NCBI GenBank assembly: GCA_026395675.1
Contig: JAPLYF010000023.1
Span: 1-11,857, forward strand
Direction of reading: 5' to 3'
DNA length: 11,857 nt
Origin: Candidatus Parcubacteria bacterium
GTDB lineage: Bacteria; Patescibacteriota; Patescibacteriia; CAIXNZ01
Made by a program: the position numbers and the translations under genes. Of the stretch, positions 1 through 5,881 are shown piece by piece; position 1 is the stretch's first letter, and each line of letters opens with the position of its first letter. Below the pieces are notes generated by a model. That model was not told the DNA's origin and ran no database searches. It saw only the letters and a list, made by a program, of their open reading frames with translations.

Positions 1-990
1 ATCTCGGCTAATGTGCCGGCCCAGGGCGAAGCTGCTCCGACTTCCTGTGTTGTGGCTGTTACGGTAACCGACAACGGATCGCCGAACTTGAACGCTACTG
101 CTCAGGATTCAATCACCATCAACGAAGTAAATGCGGCCCCGACTATCACGGTCGACTGCCCTGCCAGCGTTAACGAGAATGTTCCAACATCTTGCGCGCT
201 GACGGTCGCTGACTCTGATATCCCGGTCCAGAACCTGACTTGCTCCTTAGCTCCGGCTAACACTTGCTCTGGCGTAACCTTAACCGGTTGCATCTCGGCT
301 AATGTGCCGGCTCAGGGAGAAGCTGCTGGTCCTGGCTCCTGTGTTGTGGCTGTTACGGTAACCGACAACGGATCGCCGAACTTGAACGCTACTGCTCAGG
401 ATTCAATCACCATTAACGAAGTAAATGCGGCCCCGAGCATAACATTAAATTGCCCAGGGAGCATTAACTCGAACGCATCGAGTACTTGCGGAATAACGGT
501 CTCTGATCCGGATCTTCCGGCCCAGATTCTGACCTGCTCTGTGGCTCCCAGCACAAATTGCGCTGGCGTAACTCTCACGAACTGCACCTCGGCAAATATT
601 CCAGCCCAGGGCATAGGGGCTCCGGCTTCTTGCAACGTGGCAATCACGGTGCAGGATAATTACACGCCGCCGGCTTCAGCCACTGCTCAGAGCACAATCA
701 CCATTAACAAGGTGAATTCAGTCCCGAGCATTACTCTGAACTGCCCGAGCTGGATCAATTCGATTTCCGGGGGGACTTGTTCAATAACGGTCTCTGACCT
801 GGACGTTCCGCCTCAGATTCTGACCTGCTCGGTCGCAGCTGCGACAACTTGCACGGGCGTAACCCTAAACGGTTGCACTGCTGCGAATGTCCCGGCACAA
901 GGCGCGGCTACTTCTTGCATCGTGGCAATCACTGTGCAGGATAATTACACGCCGCCGGCTTCTGCCACTGCTTGGAATACGATTTCAATT
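1..990 (+). repeat. Tandem ~276-294-bp repeats encoding Ig-like domains
   Basis: Units run 1-129 (end of one), 130-423, 424-714 and 715-990, giving periods of 294, 291 and 276 bp. The last part of unit 1 and of unit 2 (about 48-140 versus 342-434) differs by a single visible base. Units 3 and 4 share a different, nearly identical ending (coding VQDNYTPPASATA). The similarity is at the DNA level, which suggests recent duplication or gene conversion in pairs. Repeat collapse during assembly is a risk here. Confidence 0.85.
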
Positions 991-1980
991 AACCATCCGC
1001 CGGTCATCACCTGCACCATTTCTCCAAACGACCTGAATCCGTACACACCGGCGACCTATGATATTACTTGCATAGCAAATGATCCGGACCCTGGAGATTA
1101 CATCACTGCGGTCGGCTTCTATGAAAACAACATCAATGTGCCACCGACTCTCATTGCTCCTCCCTATGTCCTGAATCGCTTCGACATGACCGTAGGTACA
1201 TTCACTTATTATGCGCTGGCAATTGATAGTCACGGACTGCCGGCTGCATCAAACAGCATCACGGTTATCGTCAGATACCCGCCCTATATGGTGTTCGAAT
1301 GGACCTATTGTCAAGCGGGTAGCTACGAAGCCACATTATATGACAGTTGCTGTCTTCCCATTGACCCGCCACAATTCTGGCAGGCGCAAGGGACAGTAAC
1401 AGGGCATAACCCCGCTACTGGCAACCGCATTAGCTGCGTTGTCAATCAGAACGCGATAAATGACCAGTACTGTCTGATGAATATAAACACCACGAGTTTA
1501 CCCTTGAACCAGTGTTATTGGGGTGACGAATGGTGGTTCCCAGCCGGTGGTTGGCAGATTGTCCCTCAGTACTGTTCATATCTCGATGACGGAGATGGCG
1601 ATCCGAACGACATCAGCTATCCCACCATCAGATCCTCCCCTACTGGACTGCCCCAGGATGAACAGATTCTCCCAGTAGAAATCATACCTAACCTCCAGAA
1701 CGGGGCTATTTACAAGATTAATTTTGCTAATGGCTCTAGTTCTGGGAATGCTGACATCGTTATTGGAATCACGATTGATACTGACGGCGATGGCATTACC
1801 AACAACTTAGATAACTGCATCTTGGTGGGAAACACCACCCAGACAGCTAATCCGGCAAACCTGATTGGCGCTAATGGCCAAAGAGTGGGTGATGCCTGCG
1901 TCGGAATCGATGATGACAATGATGGCTGGTTAAATACAGCCGAAATACCTGGGTGTGTAAGCAACCCAGCATGTCATTAA
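1..1980 (+). CDS. Exported Cys-rich Ig-like repeat protein with TSP3-like calcium-binding tail (5'-partial)
   Basis: The frame is open from the first base, so this is the C-terminal 659 residues of a longer protein. About 330 visible N-terminal residues form Ig/cadherin-like repeats of 92-98 residues, beginning at each NAAP/NSVP motif. Each holds about six cysteines and ends in a (T/Q)DN...TITIN strand. Another Ig-like domain (nt 991-1290) and a unique Cys/Trp-rich region (nt 1291-1770) follow. The tail has acidic loops (DTDGDG encoded at 1777, DDDNDG at 1909) and a GDAC motif like thrombospondin type 3 calcium-binding repeats. Many cysteines in beta-rich domains imply disulfides outside the cytoplasm, so I infer an adhesin or stalk-like surface protein. 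No LPXTG or C-terminal membrane segment is visible, and any signal peptide lies outside the window. Base composition is clearly more GC-rich than in all downstream genes. Confidence 0.85.
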   Translation: MSANVPAQGEAAPTSCVVAVTVTDNGSPNLNATAQDSITINEVNAAPTITVDCPASVNENVPTSCALTVADSDIPVQNLTCSLAPANTCSGVTLTGCISANVPAQGEAAGPGSCVVAVTVTDNGSPNLNATAQDSITINEVNAAPSITLNCPGSINSNASSTCGITVSDPDLPAQILTCSVAPSTNCAGVTLTNCTSANIPAQGIGAPASCNVAITVQDNYTPPASATAQSTITINKVNSVPSITLNCPSWINSISGGTCSITVSDLDVPPQILTCSVAAATTCTGVTLNGCTAANVPAQGAATSCIVAITVQDNYTPPASATAWNTISINHPPVITCTISPNDLNPYTPATYDITCIANDPDPGDYITAVGFYENNINVPPTLIAPPYVLNRFDMTVGTFTYYALAIDSHGLPAASNSITVIVRYPPYMVFEWTYCQAGSYEATLYDSCCLPIDPPQFWQAQGTVTGHNPATGNRISCVVNQNAINDQYCLMNINTTSLPLNQCYWGDEWWFPAGGWQIVPQYCSYLDDGDGDPNDISYPTIRSSPTGLPQDEQILPVEIIPNLQNGAIYKINFANGSSSGNADIVIGITIDTDGDGITNNLDNCILVGNTTQTANPANLIGANGQRVGDACVGIDDDNDGWLNTAEIPGCVSNPACH

Positions 1981-2008
1981 AAATTTCCATCTAAATAACC
2001 TTAACTAT

Positions 2009-2040
2009 AAGCCCTGTACCGTATGTGCAGGGCTTTTTTC
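2009..2040 (+). terminator. Rho-independent terminator after the surface-protein gene
   Basis: AAGCCCTG (2009-2016) pairs with CAGGGCTT (2028-2035). The stem extends inward through TAC/GTG and is followed by a T-rich run. It lies about 30 bp after the stop codon and separates this gene from trpS. Confidence 0.85.
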
Positions 2041-2130
2041 TTTCTTGAAAATCACCGTTTACCCTTCTCACCAATTTTCCCCTTATTCCCCTTTTTTAAC
2101 ATTTGATACCCAAATTATTAAAATCGCAAC

Positions 2131-2159
2131 TTTACATAATCATTTTTAAACAGTAAAAT
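2131..2159 (+). promoter_or_regulatory. Sigma-70-type promoter of trpS
   Basis: The -35 is TTTACA (2131-2136) and the -10 is TAAAAT (2154-2159), separated by exactly 17 bp. Transcription would start near 2166-2168, that is at or within two bases of the trpS ATG. The same -10 hexamer and spacing recur in front of rnpB. Confidence 0.7.
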
Positions 2160-2167
2160 TATATTAT

Positions 2168-3154
2168 ATGTTACCAACAAAACAAATTGTCTTATCTGGT
2201 GTCCAACCAAGCGGCGAACTGCATATTGGCAATTATTTGGGTTCACTTAAAAATTTTGTTGAGCTGCAAGATAAATATCATTGCTATTTTTTTCTAGCCA
2301 CTTATCATTCAATTACTGAGGATTATAATCCCAAAACTAAAAAACAAGACATTTTTAATTTAACTTTGGATTTTTTAGCCGCTGGCCTAGACCCTAAAAA
2401 ATGCATTATTTTTAACCAAGTTGATGTACCAGAATGTACTGAATTGGCTTGGATCTTTAATACCATTACTCCCATTTCAGAACTTTATCGCATGACTCAA
2501 TTTAAGGATAAATCAGCCAAGCAGGTTAAAAATATAAATATGGGTTTATTAGACTATCCGGTCTTGCAGGCAGCTGACATTCTGCTCTACCATTCACATT
2601 TAATTCCCGTTGGGCTGGATCAGATTCAACATGTTGAAATTACTCGAGATATTGCTCGCCATTTTAACAGCAAATTTGGACAATATTTTACAGAGCCAAA
2701 ACCCTTACTGACTAAAGTCCCCAAAGTTATGTCCTTGCTTGAACCAGAAAAAAAGATGAGTAAAAGCGCTGGGCCCAACCATTATATCGCCATCAATGAT
2801 GAACCAGAAATTATCCAGGAAAAATTAAAAAGGGCAGTTACGGGCACTGGCAACGAAGAAGTTCTGCCTGCTGGCGCCCAAAATCTAATGGCACTTTTGG
2901 CTGAATTTGGTATACCAAAACAAACAATATATTTTAAAGACCAAATAAAAAATAAGACCATCAGGTATTCTGAGCTTAAAGAAACCCTGGCTAAAGATAT
3001 AAGCGAATATTTTGCCGACTTCCGAAAAAAGAGAAAAGAATTAGAAAAAAAGCCACAGTATCTTGAAAAAGTGCTTAAAGAAGGAGGGCAGAAAGCTCAA
3101 AAAGTCGCTCAAAAGACGCTTAAAGAAGTAAAAAGTTTAATTGGTGTTATCTAA
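2168..3154 (+). CDS. trpS: Tryptophanyl-tRNA synthetase
   Basis: This cytoplasmic class Ic synthetase charges tRNA-Trp with tryptophan using ATP. The 328 residues are the usual length of bacterial TrpRS. The N-terminal Rossmann fold carries the HIGH-type signature as PSGELHIGNYLG (residues 14-25). The second ATP-binding signature, KMSKS, is at residues 196-200. The internal segment around DYPVLQAADILLY and GLDQIQHVEITRDIA is typical of the bacterial enzyme's tryptophan pocket. The C-terminal ~60 residues are Lys-rich and helical, as expected for the anticodon-binding part. No Shine-Dalgarno sequence precedes the ATG, and the promoter spacing predicts a leaderless mRNA. The gene appears monocistronic: upstream is a terminator, and downstream rnpB has its own promoter. 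Confidence 0.97.
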   Translation: MLPTKQIVLSGVQPSGELHIGNYLGSLKNFVELQDKYHCYFFLATYHSITEDYNPKTKKQDIFNLTLDFLAAGLDPKKCIIFNQVDVPECTELAWIFNTITPISELYRMTQFKDKSAKQVKNINMGLLDYPVLQAADILLYHSHLIPVGLDQIQHVEITRDIARHFNSKFGQYFTEPKPLLTKVPKVMSLLEPEKKMSKSAGPNHYIAINDEPEIIQEKLKRAVTGTGNEEVLPAGAQNLMALLAEFGIPKQTIYFKDQIKNKTIRYSELKETLAKDISEYFADFRKKRKELEKKPQYLEKVLKEGGQKAQKVAQKTLKEVKSLIGVI

Positions 3155-3163
3155 TACTCAAAC

Positions 3164-3192
3164 TTGACAAAATTGAAATAATGTAGTAAAAT
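3164..3192 (+). promoter_or_regulatory. Promoter of rnpB
   Basis: A perfect -35 TTGACA (3164-3169) is followed after 17 bp by TAAAAT (3187-3192). The predicted start is near 3199, about 24 nt before helix P1. The short leader contains a CCCCTT/AAGGGG hairpin (3207-3222). A near-consensus promoter fits a highly expressed stable RNA. Confidence 0.8.
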
Positions 3193-3301
3193 TATAAATA
3201 CCATTCCCCCTTATTTAAGGGGTATCTAAATAGCCAAATAAGCGATGATCGCCCTCCGTAGCTCCAAAAGAGCGTAGGAGGGAGGAAAGTCCGGACATCG
3301 G

Positions 3302-3438
3302 CCATTGCTTCGCAATGGAAATTCTAAATCAGAAATCCTAATTTCTAAACAATATTGTTTTGAATTTTATATTTAAAACATTTGAGTTTGTTTAGGATTT
3401 AGTGCTTAGAATTTAGTGCTTCCGTTGCGGAGCAACGG
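3302..3438 (+). repeat. Inverted-repeat insertion in RNase P RNA between P5 and P7
   Basis: The strand linking P5 to P7 is about 8 nt in E. coli but 142 nt here. The extra DNA starts and ends with 17-nt arms (3302-3318 and 3422-3438). These can pair with each other (16 of 17 positions, counting G-U pairs), and each can also fold alone as a hairpin (CCATTGC/GCAATGG and CCGTTGC/GCAACGG). Inside, AAATTCT pairs with AGAATTT and AAATCCTAA with TTAGGATTT. ATTTAGTGCTT occurs twice with a 14-nt period (3397, 3411). The interior is very AT-rich. It looks like a MITE/REP-like palindromic element or an expanded RNA helix. Confidence 0.7.
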
Positions 3439-3511
3439 CATGGTAACGGGTAACACCCGCCAATTTAACAGCAATGCTAAATTAGGACCAGTGCCACAGA
3501 GACCAAACTAA

Positions 3512-3537
3512 TCCACCGGAGCTTTAGCAAAGGTGGA
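3512..3537 (+). repeat. 26-nt palindromic repeat, copy 1 (P12 position)
   Basis: The stem TCCACC/GGTGGA encloses an AGCTTTAGC core. It occupies the place of helix P12, a known variable helix, between the ACAGA region and GTGAAAAGTG. It matches copy 2 (3720-3745) at 22 of 26 positions. Confidence 0.75.
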
Positions 3538-3719
3538 CCAAACGTGAAAAGTGTCTTGGTGTTATTTGTTCTCGAGACAAATGGCTACAAGACTCGAACT
3601 CTGGTAACAGAGTATTCGTGGTAAACTCTACCTGATGCAAGGACAAAGTCCCGCTTTGCGGGATTAAAAGTAGTCCGCTTGAGCCCTGACGCAAGGAAGG
3701 GCCTAGATAGATGATCATC

Positions 3720-3745
3720 TCCGCCGAAGCTTTAGCGAAGGCGGA
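3720..3745 (+). repeat. 26-nt palindromic repeat, copy 2 (P19 position)
   Basis: The stem TCCGCC/GGCGGA encloses the same AGCTTTAGC core as copy 1. It lies between the 3' strand of P2 and the 3' strand of P4, where some bacterial RNase P RNAs have helix P19. Two of the four differences from copy 1 form a compensatory pair (A-T at 3515/3534, G-C at 3723/3742). Confidence 0.75.
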
Positions 3746-3784
3746 TACAAAATCCGGCTTATGCTTATTTGGCTATTTAGATAG

Positions 3785-3810
3785 ATCAAGGGTTCCCATC
3801 AAGGGTGCCC
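3785..3810 (+). repeat. Tandem 13-bp duplication just after rnpB
   Basis: ATCAAGGGTTCCC (3785-3797) is followed directly by ATCAAGGGTGCCC (3798-3810), one mismatch apart. The second copy, with the next TT, forms an AAGGG/CCCTT mini-hairpin (3801-3812) followed by TAATTT. This could be a weak 3' end signal for the RNase P transcript, but there is no long T run, so read-through into the next gene is possible. Confidence 0.5.
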
Positions 3811-3825
3811 TTAATTTAGAAAAAT

Positions 3826-5247
3826 ATGAAAAAAAATGATTTGATATTTGCCATAATTTTAATACCAATTGATTTCCTCATGTTAATTTTGGCCGCCTTA
3901 ACCGCATACTATTTAAGAGTGGGTAGTTTTGTTACTGAAATAAGGCCGGTAATTTATACGTTATCAATCGGTGAATACCTGAGCTATGTTTTTGTTGTCT
4001 CCTTATTTTGGCTTTTAATTTTTGCCTTTGCCGGACTTTACGCCATCAGAAGCGGCCGGAAATTCAGCCAGGAATTTTCTAGAATATTTTTTGCCTGCTC
4101 AACCGGTGTCTTGGCAATTATCGTCGCTATTTTCTTTAAACGCGAGCTTTTCTCTTCTCGTTTTATAATCTTAGCTGTCTGGTTCTTCACCATATTTTAT
4201 GTGACCATTGGGCGGGTCATTATTTATGAAATTCAAAAATTATTCTTGAAAAAAGGTTATGGGGCTAAAAGAATTATTGTCATTGGCATTGACAAAAATT
4301 CACAAATATTAACCAAGGAAATCAATGACCAGCCAAGTTTAGGTTATAAAATAATCAAAATTTATCCAACTTTTAATTCAGCCATCAAAGAAGAAATTGT
4401 AAGCTTTCATAAAAAAGAAAGAATTAATGAAATAATCCAAGCCGATTCAAATTTAGACAAAGAAATAACTTTTGATTTAATTAATTTTACCCAGGCCAAT
4501 AACATTGTCTTTAAATTTTCAGCTGATATATTTAATACCCAAACAAGCCACTTAAGCATTGATACTCTAGCCGGTATTCCAATTTTTGAAATCAAAAAAA
4601 CCAAACTTGAGGGCTGGGGCAGAATCTATAAAAGAATTTTTGATATTGTCGCCTCATTAATTTTTATTATCTTAACCTCACCGATAATGTTGATTACAGC
4701 CCTGGCTATAAAACTTAATTCCAAAGGCCCTGTCTTTTTTAGCAAATTAGATGACGGAACTCCAGTCCAAAGAATGGGACAATATGGCAAGCCCTATCGC
4801 TATTTTAAATTTAGATCAATGATAGATAAATCTGATTCATTGAGGTATTCAAAAGCTTTGCAGGATTTAAATTTAAGAAAAGGCTCCCCCCTGGTGAAGA
4901 TTAAAAATGATCCCAGGATAACAAAAGTCGGGAAATTTATCCGCAAATATAGCATTGATGAACTGCCTGAATTATTCCTGGTTTTCATTGGCAAAATGAG
5001 CTTAGTCGGCCCCAGGCCGCATCTGCCAGAAGAAGTCGCTAAATATAAAGATTATCAAAAAAGAGTTCTAGATATTAAGCCCGGTATTACTGGCCTAGCT
5101 CAAATTTCTGGCCGTTCTGATCTTGATTTTGATGAAGAGGTTAAATTAGACACTTATTATATTGAAAATTGGTCACTCTGGCTGGATATCCAAATTTTAT
5201 TAAAAACTCCAAAAGTTGTCTTATTCCCCAAGCGCGAAGCTTTGTAA
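3826..5247 (+). CDS. Polyprenyl-phosphate sugar-1-phosphate transferase (WcaJ/WbaP-type)
   Basis: This membrane enzyme transfers a sugar-1-phosphate from a nucleotide sugar to undecaprenyl phosphate, the first step of lipid-linked glycan synthesis. Four hydrophobic segments are seen near residues 7-30, 51-72, 88-108 and 113-136. A soluble nucleotide-binding-like domain follows (about 145-260, beginning GAKRIIVIGID). A fifth membrane segment (about 273-298) leads into the catalytic bacterial sugar transferase domain (PF02397). Visible signatures are KRIFDI (269-274), KFRSM (328-332), DELPEL with the Asp-Glu catalytic pair (378-379), GPRP (395-398) and KPGITGLAQISGR. The 473 residues match the full-length five-TM form. 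The donor sugar cannot be read from sequence. No promoter or Shine-Dalgarno is obvious upstream, so expression may come from rnpB read-through. Confidence 0.93.
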   Translation: MKKNDLIFAIILIPIDFLMLILAALTAYYLRVGSFVTEIRPVIYTLSIGEYLSYVFVVSLFWLLIFAFAGLYAIRSGRKFSQEFSRIFFACSTGVLAIIVAIFFKRELFSSRFIILAVWFFTIFYVTIGRVIIYEIQKLFLKKGYGAKRIIVIGIDKNSQILTKEINDQPSLGYKIIKIYPTFNSAIKEEIVSFHKKERINEIIQADSNLDKEITFDLINFTQANNIVFKFSADIFNTQTSHLSIDTLAGIPIFEIKKTKLEGWGRIYKRIFDIVASLIFIILTSPIMLITALAIKLNSKGPVFFSKLDDGTPVQRMGQYGKPYRYFKFRSMIDKSDSLRYSKALQDLNLRKGSPLVKIKNDPRITKVGKFIRKYSIDELPELFLVFIGKMSLVGPRPHLPEEVAKYKDYQKRVLDIKPGITGLAQISGRSDLDFDEEVKLDTYYIENWSLWLDIQILLKTPKVVLFPKREAL

Positions 5248-5261
5248 ATTTATCTTTTAAA

Positions 5262-5291
5262 CACAAAAATGGCCCTCAGGGCTGTTTTTTT
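5262..5291 (+). terminator. Rho-independent terminator after the sugar transferase
   Basis: The GCCC-TCA-GGGC core is flanked by AAAAA on the left and a run of T on the right. The A and T runs can pair and extend the stem, so it may work in both directions. It separates the sugar transferase from the rest of the glycan cluster. Confidence 0.8.
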
Positions 5292-5295
5292 GTAC

Positions 5296-5324
5296 TTGAT
5301 TTCTCGCCCCAAATAAGCTAAACT
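5296..5324 (+). promoter_or_regulatory. Candidate promoter for the 154-aa gene and downstream GT genes
   Basis: TTGATT (5296-5301) and TAAACT (5319-5324) are 17 bp apart, each matching consensus at four of six positions. It lies just after a terminator and 40 bp before the next start codon, where a promoter is needed. Confidence 0.4.
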
Positions 5325-5360
5325 ACGAATATACAAATTTTCTACAAATCTACAAATATT
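5323..5360 (+). repeat. Left TACRAAT repeat array (inverted relative to the right one)
   Basis: The order is CTACGAAT, ATACAAAT, TTT, CTACAAAT, CTACAAAT, ATT. The reverse complement of 5841-5877 has the same unit order and spacing, one base shorter. The array fills the leader of the 154-aa gene. Confidence 0.75.
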
Positions 5361-5363
5361 AAT

Positions 5364-5828
5364 ATGGATACTGAAAAATTAAAGGAAATAATTCAAATAA
5401 TCGTGAGTCAAGCATGTGAATTAAAAAACAAACATACAGCCGAAAAAGATGCGCCTGTGAATTATGCTGCGATCTTTTCGCAAAACCAAAAAGAATATGA
5501 GATATTATTTTCTCAAGCTAAGCAAATAGGTAAAATTGTATTAGACACTCCAACTGGTCCAGTTTTTCAAATCTCACCCTTAAATACTGCAGCTGGTCAG
5601 CTCAAATTACTTAAAATTCGTATCCCAGATAAAACAAGACCAGAGCAAGGAGACGCTGATTTTACAGTGCCTAATTATAATACTTTTAAAAAAACCTACT
5701 TAGACCAAGATAATTTTAGCTTAATTGAACGTGAAGAATTTGAGATGATTGAACTTATGGATCCAAAGTTTAATGTAAGAGCCTACTTTTCACATCCTCC
5801 ACTAGACCAACAACTCGGCATTTCCTGA
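5364..5828 (+). CDS. Hypothetical protein, 154 aa, flanked by inverted repeats
   Basis: I do not recognise a named family. The protein appears soluble, with no signal peptide or membrane segment. It begins with a helix (about residues 3-24) and then has a region likely to mix strand and helix. Notable patches are VLDTPTGPVFQISP (about 59-72), LKLLKIRIPDK (about 79-89) and an acidic FEMIELMDP stretch ahead of AYFSHPPL near the C-terminus. It stops at TGA, the only one among the visible stops. The ATG at 5364 is the only sensible start, and no Shine-Dalgarno precedes it. It sits alone between a terminator and the first glycosyltransferase and is bracketed by inverted TACRAAT arrays, so it may be a movable cassette rather than part of the glycan pathway. 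Codons end in T more often than in the GT genes. Confidence 0.85.
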   Translation: MDTEKLKEIIQIIVSQACELKNKHTAEKDAPVNYAAIFSQNQKEYEILFSQAKQIGKIVLDTPTGPVFQISPLNTAAGQLKLLKIRIPDKTRPEQGDADFTVPNYNTFKKTYLDQDNFSLIEREEFEMIELMDPKFNVRAYFSHPPLDQQLGIS

Positions 5829-5840
5829 ACGCCAACTAGA

Positions 5841-5877
5841 ATTATTTGTAAATTTGTAATTGATTCGTAATTTGTAG
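5841..5877 (-). repeat. Right TACRAAT repeat array
   Basis: Read on the minus strand the order is CTACAAAT, TACGAAT, CAA, TTACAAAT, TTACAAAT, AAT. This is the mirror image of the array at 5323-5360. It ends 4 bp before the next start codon, so it also forms the leader of the first glycosyltransferase. Confidence 0.75.
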
Positions 5878-5881
5878 CCAT

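Larger units (their letters stand above)
3223..3783 (+). ncRNA. rnpB: RNase P RNA (type A-like) with several insertions
   Basis: This is the catalytic RNA that removes 5' leaders from pre-tRNAs. P1 pairs 3223-3243 with 3763-3783 (21 perfect bp) and P2 pairs 3244-3250 with 3713-3719. P3 is 3252-3282. P4 pairs 3287-3294 with 3754-3760, leaving the conserved bulged U at 3290. P5 is CATC 3296-3299 with 3634-3637, P7 is GGTA 3442-3445 with 3629-3632, and P8 is 3447-3459. P14 is 3598-3613 with a GTAA loop, P15 is 3641-3644 with 3673-3676, and P18 uses 3684-3687 with 3698-3701. Conserved stretches such as GAGGAAAGTCCGG, CAGTGCCACAGA, GTGAAAAGTG, GGTAAACTC and GGCCTAGAT are present. The locus is about 561 nt against 377 in E. 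coli. The excess lies at P5/P7, P1 and the P12, P13 and P19 positions, while P16/P17 shrink to one hairpin. Helix names come from manual alignment to E. coli. Confidence 0.95.

Noticed and set aside
102..647. Two minus-strand frames (102-293, 396-647) with similar C-termini
   Set aside because: Their similarity only mirrors the DNA repeats of the plus-strand Ig-like gene.
1..990. Regular repeats as a possible CRISPR array
   Set aside because: The units are ~290 bp coding repeats in one open frame, not 25-40 bp repeats with unique spacers.
3524..3718. 64-aa minus-strand open frame
   Set aside because: It lies entirely inside the RNase P RNA, whose conserved helices explain the sequence; the peptide looks like no protein.
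5826..5828. TGA stop as a recoded glycine codon
   Set aside because: Read-through gives only a short unrelated tail, and all other genes are free of in-frame TGA, so the standard code fits.
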